Source: Aplectana chamaeleonis (lineage: Eukaryota; Nematoda; Chromadorea; Rhabditida; Cosmocercidae). Taken from it: a stretch of 64,000 nt of DNA. The notes under the pieces were generated by a model, which saw only the letters and a list, made by a program, of their open reading frames with translations, had not been told where the DNA came from and did not search any database. The stretch's first letter is position 1. Every line of letters begins with the position of its first letter. Positions 10,593 through 19,523 of the stretch are shown one piece after another. The DNA is taken from assembly GCA_029168955.1 (NCBI GenBank), contig JAPDOI010000895.1, forward strand, positions 186,001 to 250,000, in the 5' to 3' direction. The position numbers and the translations under genes are program-made.

Positions 10593-11050
10593 AAGGCAGC
10601 GTTAACGATAAATCCTGCATGTTCAGTTTCTTACAGATTATGATAGGTCAAGAGCTTACTGTGAGAGCAGCGTCAGTAAGAACTGCGAAAAGTGACGAGA
10701 AAGCACTTTTTTCAGCCTTAGCAGGACCTCCTTTGTGACGTCCGATTTTTTATAATGTAACGATTGACCGGTGTGAAAGAATGGAGTCGTTCCATGTGAT
10801 AACATGATTCACCTTATCCACTGTTACTTAACGAAGCCATTACCTTTGCCGACCGGCTGTTTACGTGTTCGCGCTTCTTCAGAGAGGATTAGTTTGGGAG
10901 GCGGGGTAGCCCAATGGGATGACTGGCCCACGCGATTTTCACCCACTTCCCGATGGTTTTTCGTAATCTCTCTTCACAGTTTTCATCGTTAGGTCCCAAA
11001 GCTTACGTTTCTGTGAAAAAATAGAATTTTTCCATCGTGAACACTGCCTT
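10593..11050. mobile_element. MITE, AAGGCAG family, abutting its neighbour
   Basis: The ends AAGGCAGCGTTAACGATAAA and CCATCGTGAACACTGCCTT share the 10591-10592 TA on the left and have TA at 11051-11052 on the right. The interior (GGGGTAGCCCAATGGGATG, GATTTTCACCC, CCCAAAGCTTACGTTTTC) is shared with the copy at 16579-17100. It ends immediately upstream of the membrane protein exons. Confidence 0.85.
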
Positions 11051-11053
11051 TAA

Positions 11054-11793
11054 TCTTCAAATGACAGTACGGTTTCGCGAGGCATGGTAGGTATCAAAGA
11101 GAAGATGATCCAGCGCTTGCGTGGAAGTCATTTGAATAGGACTGAAGAAACGAATCTCATTGGCGACGACAATTGTCGGTGGTGGCTGTATCGTTTTGAA
11201 ACGGTGAAAAATCGGTAAAGTCTTTGAAATTATATCCTCAAGTACCTTTTGGTATGATTCTGGTGGCGCTGCATCCGATGGAGTTGATGCTGTGCCACCA
11301 ATCTGCGATAATTTTTTTTGGAGGGAGGGGTTGATCTACGGTTTTGAGACGCTTCGTTGGTCAGGGATAAAAAGGTACCTATTAGTAGGCTTCTATGAAT
11401 TTACGGTTACGACAAGCAAAATGTGTTGTGAATATGTTTTTCAATTCACTGAAAATTTTCCTCGTTCAGCATAGGTGCAGTGGTTATTATTTGCATTATC
11501 ATATTATTGATCATATTGGCACTGATTGCTCAGAGCGTGCGGAGTTGCCGTAAAAAAAGACGAGGTATGCGAGCAAGACATAGAAAAAAAAATTGCCAAG
11601 CTCTCCTCATAGTCGGTCGATCGCCAGGTCGACATTCATTCAATATATCATGGAGAGTCCGATTGAAACTCCTTCTGTGCGTATAGCTCAAAATCCACCA
11701 AACACGCGGAGCTTCAGTTGTTGGCTGGAAAACACCCAGCTCCCACACAACTTTGAATGGGGCTTTGTGGACAAGGGAAGACCGCCCCAGTAG
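11054..11793 (+). CDS. Single-pass membrane protein, C-terminal exons
   Basis: Exon model: 11253 or earlier to 11340, then 11475-11564, then 11687-11793 with TAG. Introns 11341-11474 and 11565-11686 begin GT and end TAG, and both junctions agree in phase 1. The product reads ...FWYDSGGAASDGVD...WREGLIYG, then a transmembrane helix (VVIICIIILLIILALIA), a basic stop-transfer run (RSCRKKRR) and a short Pro/Asn-rich tail ending DKGRPPQ. A type I topology is inferred. An upstream open frame at 11054-11214 (contains NLIGDDNCRWWLYRFET) probably belongs to it, but the only phase-compatible intron would be just 28 nt, so that junction is uncertain. Family not recognised. Confidence 0.5.
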
Positions 11794-11799
11794 AGATGT

Positions 11800-13260
11800 A
11801 GATTTTCGGAACTATTTGAAACGTTGAATTCAGGTATAGTCTCCAGACCACATTAAGTCGACTATAAGCGAAAGTGTTAGACGTCCACAGTCGACCCGAA
11901 TACGTGCTCCGCTTGTTCCAATTTGTCGGGGCACAATGCTGACGAAAACTCGGTGCTCGTCGCGGATGTTGCGTGCAACGACAGTCAAGCTAATCCGCAC
12001 CGACTGTATAAAGGTTTTGTTCTGGTGAGCTGGGGACTGTGATTGAAAGTTAATGGTAGATTTTGCTCAGAAAACGCTTAGGATTGTTGTTTGGTGTGTC
12101 GAGAAATAACGTTGAATCAACTTGTTGGCTTTTCAATGCTTACGGTAGAATTCGATGAGTTACTGGCTCGAAATGTTTGAAGTCCTAGCGAATGATACTG
12201 TCCGCCCACGCGGTTAGCGTGCTTGTCTAGCGGCCGTCTCGAAGGCATTTTACAGACGTGCAAATCCATTAGCAGGAACACTAGACCAACAGTGAATAAT
12301 ATTCCAGTCAGCTGTTGGCAGCTGTAGCCCTTGCGACAGTCACTCGACACGCACGCCGACTGCGTGAGCGGACAGTCTCATTCGTACAAACATTAGAAAC
12401 CAACCGCGGTTGTTTGAAAGTCTGCATTTAACATCAGTCAGGTGGCTCTGAAAAAATGCTTTATATTTAACTTCAAAAATCGTCTTGGTGGTTGTTTGCG
12501 GTGCTGACGACGATTTTGAATTTAGGTGGGGAACACGGTAGTTAGCTAAAAGGCCCAGATAGATAGGATTTACATAGTTAGGGTGCTAAACACGAAATGT
12601 AGGTCAAGCCGTTGGTTTTGAAAAAATTGAGGGAGGTTACGCTGGCTACTGTACATTTCATGATACCTAACGTAACCTACCGTTAATCTCGAAATATTGA
12701 CGAACAGGCTCATGTTTAGAACCCTGCATAGACCCCTTATAGGTAAGTGTCGAATGGAATTAGGTTTTTTGCGGGACGCCCTGAAAAATGCCTCATGATA
12801 TGAAATTAGCTTCGCTCTCAGCTGAGTTTCAAAATATTCTAAAACTTCATTTAGAGCAAATGTAGGCAGTTTGGATGGAATATTCTTATTCTAATTTCAA
12901 TTGCGATTCTTAAAGTAGCCTATAGACATTTCGAAGGAATTTTTATTCTATTCCTTCGCGTGAAATAGCGAGGGAGAGACAGCGAGAGAGTGTGGAGGAA
13001 AAGAAAAAGCAGCATACGCGCGCACACGAATTCCACGAGTTCGATGGAATTCGATGAATCTAGCCACAAAATAGAAGGTATTTTTTCTTGAAACTTTCCC
13101 TTGTTAGACGGGTTTCTGTCTCCTTCCTTAGGTCGGCCCTGAATGTCGGAAAGTATTCTATGATCATGGATTAAAGTGTACGCGATGTACCAGTGATTAG
13201 GTTCCAACAACTGGGGCTCTATGCCTGATTGAAATCACGGATTTGTGACTTGCTTCAATA
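11800..13260. other. Non-coding stretch with a dispersed repeat at 12585-12745
   Basis: No supported exon was found. At about 12585-12745 lies a copy of a dispersed palindromic repeat (GGTGCTAAACACGAA...CTACCGTTAATCTCGAAAT) also present near 26230-26400, 36208-36350, 38045-38340 and 48540-48620. A GAGAGAGACAGCGAGAGAG purine tract lies at 12970-12990. Confidence 0.45.
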
Positions 13261-13270
13261 TCTGTTTCAG

Positions 13271-13296
13271 AAAGAGAATTCGAACTGGAGGAGGAG
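13271..13296 (+). CDS. Candidate 26-nt microexon
   Basis: TCTGTTTCAG precedes and GTGAGT follows a 26-nt segment that in one frame encodes REFELEEE ending in phase 0. Both splice signals are near nematode consensus. It could belong to a plus-strand gene, but neighbouring exons were not linked. Confidence 0.3.
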
Positions 13297-13591
13297 GTGA
13301 GTCTAATTTCAATCACTCGATTTGCACTACCCAAACTGAAAAATTCTGCTACACACTTCGTTGTCAGCAGTAATATACTCTCAGGATTGTGTCTTCAAAG
13401 CGAAAGGGGCCGCAGTTCGATGTTTTCTCTTCATTTTTCTACTAACTGCTCACAACTGGGACCCAAAAGTGCTGGGATCGCAAAATGGGCGCATAAGGAT
13501 GAAAGATTCAGATTCTGTTCAAATTCTACAGAAATGATAGAACATTGACTCCAATTTCGTGACAGACGAGGCTCAGATTGTCGCGCACTTA

Positions 13592-14522
13592 AAGGCAGTG
13601 TTCACGATGATTTTCGTCCCCGAGTTTTTCACATAAAACAAAGCTTTGGCCACCAAGTGTTACCAAACTTACGAAACGGCGAGAAACGCATTAAAACGTC
13701 GTGTTTAAGTGACATTATTCTTTCACATGGACTAGTTGTCCGGTTGGATGACCATGTTCATGGTGCTTGTCACCGGTGGAAAATTGGGTCAATCGAAAAT
13801 AGAAGAATATTTCATGCAAAGAAGGATTAGTTAAGGCTTTAAGGAAAGAACGGAGCAATAGAGAGCAGACAATTGCAAAGGACGGGTCCACAAAAGATTT
13901 CATTGTCACAACAAACACTTCCTGTAATACTTAGGAGGCGGGATGATACTTAAAAATTTCGCGTTCTTCCGGTGCGTTTTTCTCAATTTATACGTCATTT
14001 TAGTTCAACCCGGGTGCCACTTAAAGGCAGGGTTCGCGATAAAAACGATTTTTGAGCTCTCTTCATTAGAATGAAGATTTGGTCATCACAAATGTAAAAA
14101 TAAGTGAAAAAACCCGGAATTTCGAGGGAAAAACGCTCAAAAACAAGGTATAGCGGCTAATTACTGGTGTCGGCCGGCCCCCTAATTAACGAGATTTTTG
14201 TTAATGCTTGTTTATTCGCCTTCTATTTTGCTATTAAAGTAGTCAGGAGTCTCCAGAAGTGCTCAGAAATTACTTTAGAAGCAAAATAAAAATTAACAAA
14301 ACAGGCTTTTCTAGAAATCCCGATAACTGGAGGCGGGAGGACACCAAGCAATAAATTGTTCCTGAGCGTTTTTTATCCAATTTTTTGCTTTTTTTCACTT
14401 TTGTGATGCCCAGATCTACCTTTCCATGGGTATATCACAACAACCGATTTTATCGCGAACCCTGCCTTTAATCAATATAGCGAATAATCTAAAAAATTGA
14501 AGATCATCGTGAACACTGCTTT
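13592..14522. mobile_element. MITE, AAGGCAG family, interrupted by another MITE
   Basis: The left end AAGGCAGTGTTCACGATGAT (TA at 13590-13591) and the right end ATCATCGTGAACACTGCTT at 14503-14522 enclose the complete element 14024-14468. The right end is directly followed by an opposite-facing family end (14526-14550). Confidence 0.75.
14024..14468. mobile_element. MITE, AAGGCAGGGTTCGCGAT subfamily
   Basis: The ends AAGGCAGGGTTCGCGATAAA and TTATCGCGAACCCTGCCTT are complementary, with TA on both sides. The interior (GGTATAGCGGCTAATTACTG, GTCGGCCGGCCCCCTAATTA) matches the element at 17103-17994. This gives the empty site for the Penelope-derived insertion there. Confidence 0.88.
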
Positions 14523-14550
14523 GAAAGACATTGTTCACGATGATCTTCAA
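14497..14550. repeat. Hairpin of two opposed MITE termini
   Basis: TTGAAGATCATCGTGAACAC (14497-14516) is followed, after a short spacer, by its near-perfect inverse at 14528-14550 (TTGTTCACGATGATCTTCAA). Two AAGGCAG-type termini stand back to back and could extrude as a cruciform. Confidence 0.75.
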
Positions 14551-14702
14551 ATTGGGGGAGTATCTACTAAAACGGGGACTTGGTCTCCGGGGACTCGGTC
14601 TCTGAAATGAAGAACAAATTGGGGAAAAGGGACAGGGAAAGCATTAAAGGCTGTACTCTCACCCGGCTTCTTAGCTCTTACTATGGGAAGAACTATCGGG
14701 AC

Positions 14703-15006
14703 CAGGGATGAGCGGAACAAAAATATGAAATTCCGGAAATCGGTTTTCGGGTTTCGGAACAAAACATTTTTCTCGGGTTTCGGTAATCGGGCGCGAAACG
14801 CCTGAAAATGCGCGGAAATGCGGTTCTCGGAACGCGAAACGCGGAATAATTGAGAAATTATCTAATGTTCTTCACCTCCCAGATAACCCGAGATTTTCAC
14901 ATTCCGCAGCGTGTTTTGCGGTTTTCGGAATGCGGAACGCGGAATGCCAAAAATGCGCGAAACTGCGGGTTTCGGAACGCGAAACGCGGAACTCCGCTCA
15001 CCCCTG
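14703..15006. mobile_element. hAT-like MITE with CAGGGATGAGCGGA termini
   Basis: 304 bp, starting CAGGGATGAGCGGAACAAAA and ending TCCGCTCACCCCTG. The interior is rich in CGGAACGCGAAACGCGGA motifs. A near-copy lies at 32600-32905. CAGGG-type ends with 8-bp duplications are typical of hAT elements; here no duplication is visible. Confidence 0.75.
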
Positions 15007-15007
15007 G

Positions 15008-15142
15008 GGCCGTATGCGCATCTCTACCCACGCGTCCACGTCCCCGCAAAGGCCATCCGTGATTGGTCAATTTCGTCTGATGACCAATCACAGAGTGGCT
15101 TTGCGGGGATGGGGACGTGCGGGGAGAGATGTGCATACGGCC
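15008..15142. repeat. 135-bp palindromic element
   Basis: GGCCGTATGCGCATCTCTAC at the left is mirrored by GAGATGTGCATACGGCC at the right. The arms continue through CGTCCACGTCCCCGCAAAG and GTGATTGGTCA and their inverses. It directly abuts the hAT-like MITE. The overlapping short ORFs on both strands follow from the symmetry. Confidence 0.75.
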
Positions 15143-15790
15143 TCTGATCGGGACTGGGGCACTCTACACACTGAGGGAAGAGTTGTCCCCCCTTTCGCGG
15201 CTCTAATTCCACTCGGGACCACTTCGCTTGCGTTGAGTGGCTTTGAGCTGATTCGTCATCAGCACCTGGTCGCAAACGCGCTCGAGGGACAACACGCCAA
15301 GGATGAGAACGCAGCCTGTCCCTGATTCACGACGCAATTCAAACACTTTTGCCGCGCCCGCACGAAAGCAACACGACAGGAACACACACACACACACACC
15401 AGCCCTATTCCTTCCCCTGCGACCCGGCCGTATGGCCATTGAATTTTTTCCCATGCAAGCCGCAAGGCGTTCACTTTTTTGTTGCAATTTTTTCATCCCT
15501 TTCAGTTTGAGTTTTGGTCACACTGGCCGCAAGGCATCAGTCGTTTTTAGGATTTTTGTGCGTCCTCGCCGAGTGGCCCTCATTCTAGGGTTTCCTATCA
15601 TGGTCGTTAGGCTTGTTTTAGTTTTTTGGTTTTTGATCATGATTCCCGATGGCCCCAAAAGAGGGGGGGGGGGTGATTCTGATATGCTCATGTAGTTTTT
15701 AGGTATTGATTAGTTTTAAATGACTTTTTTGACTCCTCATTCAGAACATATTTTTCGCATGTTATCCGAGTGTTTTTTTAATTAATTGAT

Positions 15791-15812
15791 CGACCGTTCG
15801 TCCGCGAAACAT
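15791..15812 (+). promoter_or_regulatory. Possible snRNA-type proximal element
   Basis: CGACCGTTCGTCCGCGAAAC lies 52-73 bp upstream of the SL1 start, the distance at which nematode snRNA and SL RNA genes carry their proximal sequence element. The match to a consensus was not tested, so this rests on position and on its GC-rich composition in an AT-rich upstream region. Confidence 0.25.
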
Positions 15813-15863
15813 TTTTATGATTTTTTATTCGTCGTAATAATTGCTTCGTTTTTATGTAATAAA

Positions 15864-15950
15864 GGTTTAATTACCCAAGTTTGAGGTGCGAATCGGTCGA
15901 AACCGAGTCGTATTTTCTTTGGAGGACGTCGTGCGGATCGTGTCTTCCCC
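15864..15950 (+). ncRNA. SL1 spliced-leader RNA candidate
   Basis: 15864-15885 is the complete 22-nt nematode SL1 leader (GGTTTAATTACCC...GTTTGAG), immediately followed by the GT donor as in a genuine SL RNA. Downstream, 15889-15910 folds as CGA-A-TCGGT, loop CGAA, ACCGA-G-TCG. An Sm-like ATTTTCTTTGG follows at 15912-15922. A second stem pairs GGAGGAC (15921-15927) with GTCTTCC (15942-15948). Known family: SL RNAs have a leader hairpin, two more stems and an Sm site. The leader-closing TAAAC found in C. elegans is missing, so the first stem is weak. No 5S rRNA gene lies nearby. A functional gene or a diverged copy are both possible; a trans-spliced mRNA retrocopy is less likely because of the GT. 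Confidence 0.72.
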
Positions 15951-16578
15951 TTCCTTGTGTCTGCCCCTCCTGGAGTCCCGCGTGGCAGGAAAGTCCGAGA
16001 CCCAAGGTGAGAAGCCACCCCCAAAAGATCTTCCTTTCTATCGAAGTAGAGACGGCACAGGCTTGACGTTTCAAACTGCAAAAACGGGGCAAATCCTCCC
16101 TCGGTGTGTAGACAGCCCATGTCCCATAACTATCTTGTGAACCCATCCATTGAAAGCCGACAAAAACACATCCATAAAAGTTCCTTTATTTGATGGCGGG
16201 TGGACACCCAGCAGTCAGTCGCTTCGAGAAAGTTTGCGCTTTTCCGGCGGCTTTTCTTTTTTTTCATTAAGTATAAGCCAAATCTACCTTCTCATGCGAT
16301 TAACACAGAAACCGTTATTCTCGCCTTAGGCTCTTTTCTTTCTGGGCGCTTGAACAACAAGAATGAACCGATGTAAAGATTTTGGAATTGATGAGATGGA
16401 CAATTTCAGTTTTGGGTGGCTATTCTATCACACGGGCGAAAATAGTGTCGATAGCCGAATGACTGCTCGTTGGGTTCCCTTTTTACTTCTAGCAAGTCCA
16501 GTTCAACCTTTATTCATGGAGTGTGTCATCACCCACAGTATTCACTATTGTCCATCTCCTCGGTTTTTATTTTGCTTG

Positions 16579-17100
16579 AAGGCAGTGTGCACGGTTAAAA
16601 ATCGTGTTTTAGTTTTTGATGTTTTGAAGTAGCTAAAAGTACTAAGTAGGGGTTAGTAACGAAAAACCCACACAGAACACCCAAAAGGCGGGAAAAAATC
16701 GTTTATTTAAATTCCTGAAAAACTTGCCTGTGACTGTTTGCGTGTTTCGGAGAATGCAGACAACGCATCTAACCTGACGTCAGTGAAATGGTTTCGCGTT
16801 TCAAAATCCATAGGTGAGTGGCTTCGCTTTCTGTTTCATGGACTCAATTTTTTTTGAAAATAGGAGATACTCTTGTACATGCTGGGATGTTAGAACCTTT
16901 CGGAATAAAAAATATTCGAAATTTCTTCGCCTGTTTATAGGACGCGGGCGGGATGGCCTAATGGGTCGGCTGGTCCACGAGATTTTCACCCTGGTTCTGG
17001 CCGTGTTTCATCGCACTTCCGTTCTCTTTTTTCCTATCGAGACCCAAAGCTTACGTTTTTGACAAAAAACGGGCAACTTTTTTATTGTGTACACTGCCTT
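16579..17100. mobile_element. MITE, AAGGCAG family
   Basis: The left end AAGGCAGTGTGCACGGTTAA (preceded by TG, not TA) and the right end TTATTGTGTACACTGCCTT are followed by TA at 17101-17102. The interior matches 10593-11050. The right TA is shared with the next MITE. Confidence 0.8.
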
Positions 17101-17412
17101 TAAAGGTAGAGTTCCCGATGGAAACGATTTTTGAGCTCTCTCTTGAGAATGTAGATTCGACAATCACGAAAGTAAAAAATAAGTGAAAAACAGGATTTTT
17201 GCGGTAAAACGCTTATAAACAAGGTATAACGGCTAATTGCAGGTGTCGGCCGGCCCCCTAATTAATGAGATTTCCATTAATGCTCGTTTATCCGCCCTTT
17301 ATTTTGCTGTTAAAGTAGACCAAGTACGACTGTCACTGAATCTTGGCATAGTTGAATGTTAGTAGTGTTAGTTGTTAGTTGAGCCGGGACCAAGATGTTA
17401 ATCACTTTATTT

Positions 17413-17447
17413 GGTTGACGTTTCTGCCAATCGCCTTCGTCGGAACC
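17413..17447 (-). ncRNA. Hammerhead-like motif, left arm
   Basis: Read on the minus strand: stem I GGTT/AACC, core CCGACGA (consensus CUGANGA, with U4 to C), stem II GGC...GCC or similar, GAAA, a two-base stem III AC/GT, then C before stem I closes. The U4 change probably impairs cleavage. Confidence 0.4.
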
Positions 17448-17679
17448 TGGAATGTCAGAACATAAGTGATTCACCCTCCCAAACACGCTTACAAATTACA
17501 GAGGAAAAGGACGGTCTACTATGATATATCTACCAAGCAAAGCAATAAACGATCACGCAATGTTCACCTTATCTGCTTTTTAGATATCTCGTAGTAGATA
17601 TCTCGTAGTAGACCGTCCTTTTCCCCTGAAATTCGCAGGCGTGATTGGGAGGCTAAATCACTTATGTTCTGACTTTCCA

Positions 17680-17714
17680 GGTTCCGACGAAGGCGATTGG
17701 CCGAAACGTCAACC
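17680..17714 (+). ncRNA. Hammerhead-like motif, right arm
   Basis: Same layout as the left-arm copy: GGTT, CCGACGA, a GGC-GATT-GGCC hairpin, GAAACGTC, AACC. All four helical elements fit the minimal Penelope-type hammerhead, except the core U4 to C change. Confidence 0.42.
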
Positions 17715-18500
17715 AAATAAAGTGATTAACATCTTGGTCCTGGCTCAACTAACAACTAACGCTGTTAAAGTAGTCAGTAGTTCCCAGAAATGCTCAGAAA
17801 TTGATTTAGAAGCTAAAAAAGTTGACAAAACAGGCCTTCATAGAAATCTCTATAAATGGGGGCGGGCGGACACCAAGCAATAACTTGCTCCTATGCATTG
17901 TTTCTACATCTTTTCACTTATTTTCACATTTTTGATTACCGGATCTACCTTCTCATGAGAATAGCACAACCGTTTTCATCGCGAATCCTGCCTTTAACGG
18001 ATTCTCACTATCAGGGAGTCAAACAACGGATCCTGCTCCGGTGTCATTGGGCCGACACAGGAAGACAACCTTAAAGTCGGAAAACAAGCTAGAAAACGCC
18101 GTCAAACTCGTCTCTCGACTCCGTCGCCGTCAAACGCGTCAAAAACCAGTCAAAAATACCGTATCCGACCCATATTGAGGGGAAAATGTAGAGACTTTGC
18201 CCAGCCTTGCCTCTTCAATATCCAAATGTAATATCCCGTCGTTCCCACATTTATGTTGACTTTTCGTAAGATCTCTTCATCAGTTTCCGATACTAGCACA
18301 TCCAAGCCTTCGTTCTGTGTCAAAGAGTCGAAGGTACATACTCTCTAGCGTGTTTGCTGCCCTAGCCACTAGTGAATTTTCAAAGTAGTCATCGGCACTA
18401 AGTCGTCCTAGCGCGGTAGCCAACGCGATTTCTTGGGTAATGAAAGAAGAACAGTCGTGAACTCCGAAGGTCTTGAAAAGTATGCACATCACTTTTGTAG

Positions 18501-18807
18501 AGAAATCGGCCGAAGCAGATCAAATCCGCAGAAATCGAGAGAGGCCATTTCAAATACAGAGGAGTCTTGGTGATGGACGATTGCATGAAAGGACCTGTGG
18601 TAAGTATAAGTACAACTCCTCACTTTGCGACTTACTCTACACACATCTTTGTCAACTTCTGCTCGGTCTAAGGCCAAGGGCTTGGCTGAAGTGTAACTTT
18701 GAGCACATTTGAGGGTCGATCATACCATGAACCCAAATTTCGACATTGATGATGAACCTGCCGCAGCATCGTTTCGTGACATTGTGCAAAATATAAACTT
18801 GTTAGTG
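18501..18807 (+). CDS. Candidate upstream exons of the 19.5-20.5 kb gene
   Basis: 18501-18599 lies between an ACTTTTGTAG acceptor and a GTAAGT donor. Two frames are open, and one (KSAEADQIRRNRERPFQIQ) ends in phase 1. A following exon from about 18693 (after CTTTGAG) begins in phase 1 and reads ...NPNFDIDDEPAAASFRDIVQ to a GTAGGG donor at 18808, ending in phase 0, which suits the exon at 19524. The 18501 exon is also open on the minus strand, so strand and frame remain tentative. Confidence 0.33.
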
Positions 18808-19523
18808 GTAGGGTAGAGTTAGTCTAAGGCAGCGCTCACATTGCGAATCCTATGTTCTTGTGGTAGAAATCGTTAGTCGTTCCGAATGCATGAAGTAAGC
18901 AGAACTGAAGGGACAAGCTTTGGGACAACTCGCTTCTGGCTAATGGAAGCTGTAGTGTGCAAACGCAGACAGAGGTGGTCGCTCCCCATCCGCGTAGGGA
19001 CCGTAATTGCAAACCTGGCTGATTGCGAAACGTACAGTTCCCAATGTGACCCACACAATGGCTATACCTTGTGTATGCCCACAACTTAGACATGAGGGTA
19101 GACATATTTTCATTTTTGATCGAGAAATTGCTGTGGCATACTGGATGGAGAACCTGTGTGTCACAGCGATATCCCGAACAAAACCGAAAATGCGTCTGCT
19201 GTCATGTCTAAGTCATGCACACATACTCTGAGTTCAGAGGATAACCATTGTTAAGCCATAAACAAGTGGGAAAAATTCTTAGTATTGCACCTCTCGAAAA
19301 AGCCGACTTTCAATCGATTTTTGAATTCTTTTCTACTCGGTAGCGAGCATGTGAGGTTTTCATTCGGGGTTTCTGATGCCGGAATACATACAGATGTTAT
19401 TGTATCCCACAATCTAACATTGAAGTCGATATCAGGGAACACTGTCTTTGAATACTTGGGACACACTGTATTTTTGCACCTATTGTTTGATGATCATGGC
19501 TTTCAATACAGCTTCATATTTAG

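Larger units (their letters stand above)
15150..16125. repeat. Inverted-repeat-bounded block containing the SL1 sequence
   Basis: GGGACTGGGGCACTCTACAC...TGAGGGA (15150-15180) is matched inversely by TCCCTCGGTGTGTAGACAGC...TGTCCC at 16096-16125, about 75% identical over 30 bp. Inside are a (CA)n tract (15385-15402), a G9 tract (15663-15671) and the SL1 RNA candidate. The block may be a mobile unit that carries an SL RNA gene, or the repeats may be coincidental flanks. Confidence 0.4.
17319..17760. mobile_element. Penelope-derived palindromic insertion with hammerhead-like arms
   Basis: The insertion is flanked by 13-bp direct repeats GCTGTTAAAGTAG (17306-17318 and 17761-17773). The homologous MITE at 14024 shows the single-copy site (GCTATTAAAGTAG). 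Its arms (about 17366-17530 and 17608-17760) are inverted copies. Each holds a GGTTCCGACGAAGGCGATTG...GAAACGTCAACC motif that resembles the minimal hammerhead ribozymes of Penelope-like elements. It encodes no protein. It is interpreted as a terminal-repeat-only relic. Confidence 0.65.
17103..17994. mobile_element. MITE, AAGGCAGGGTTCGCGAT subfamily, interrupted
   Basis: The ends AAGGTAGAGTTCCCGATGGA and TCATCGCGAATCCTGCCTT, with TA flanks, enclose a sequence similar to 14024-14468. A 442-bp insertion (17319-17760) splits it between two copies of a 13-bp target sequence. Confidence 0.85.

Noticed and set aside
15203..15695. Several overlapping ORFs of 70-130 codons
   Set aside because: They overlap on both strands across a (CA)n tract and inverted repeats; no splice support.
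15864..15885. SL1 as the 5' end of a retrocopied trans-spliced mRNA
   Set aside because: The base after the leader is the GT donor of an SL RNA and two hairpins with an Sm-like site follow; a retrocopy would continue with exon sequence. Kept only as a minor alternative.
16935..16995. tRNA-like GGGATGGCCTAATGGGTCGG inside a MITE
   Set aside because: No acceptor, anticodon or T-arm pairing could be formed; the segment is simply shared MITE interior.
19251..19466. Minus-strand terminal exon (contains DIDFNVRLWDTITSVC)
   Set aside because: Protein-like and ending in a stop, but joining it upstream needs an arbitrary donor; the plus-strand exons beside it have better signals and agree in phase.
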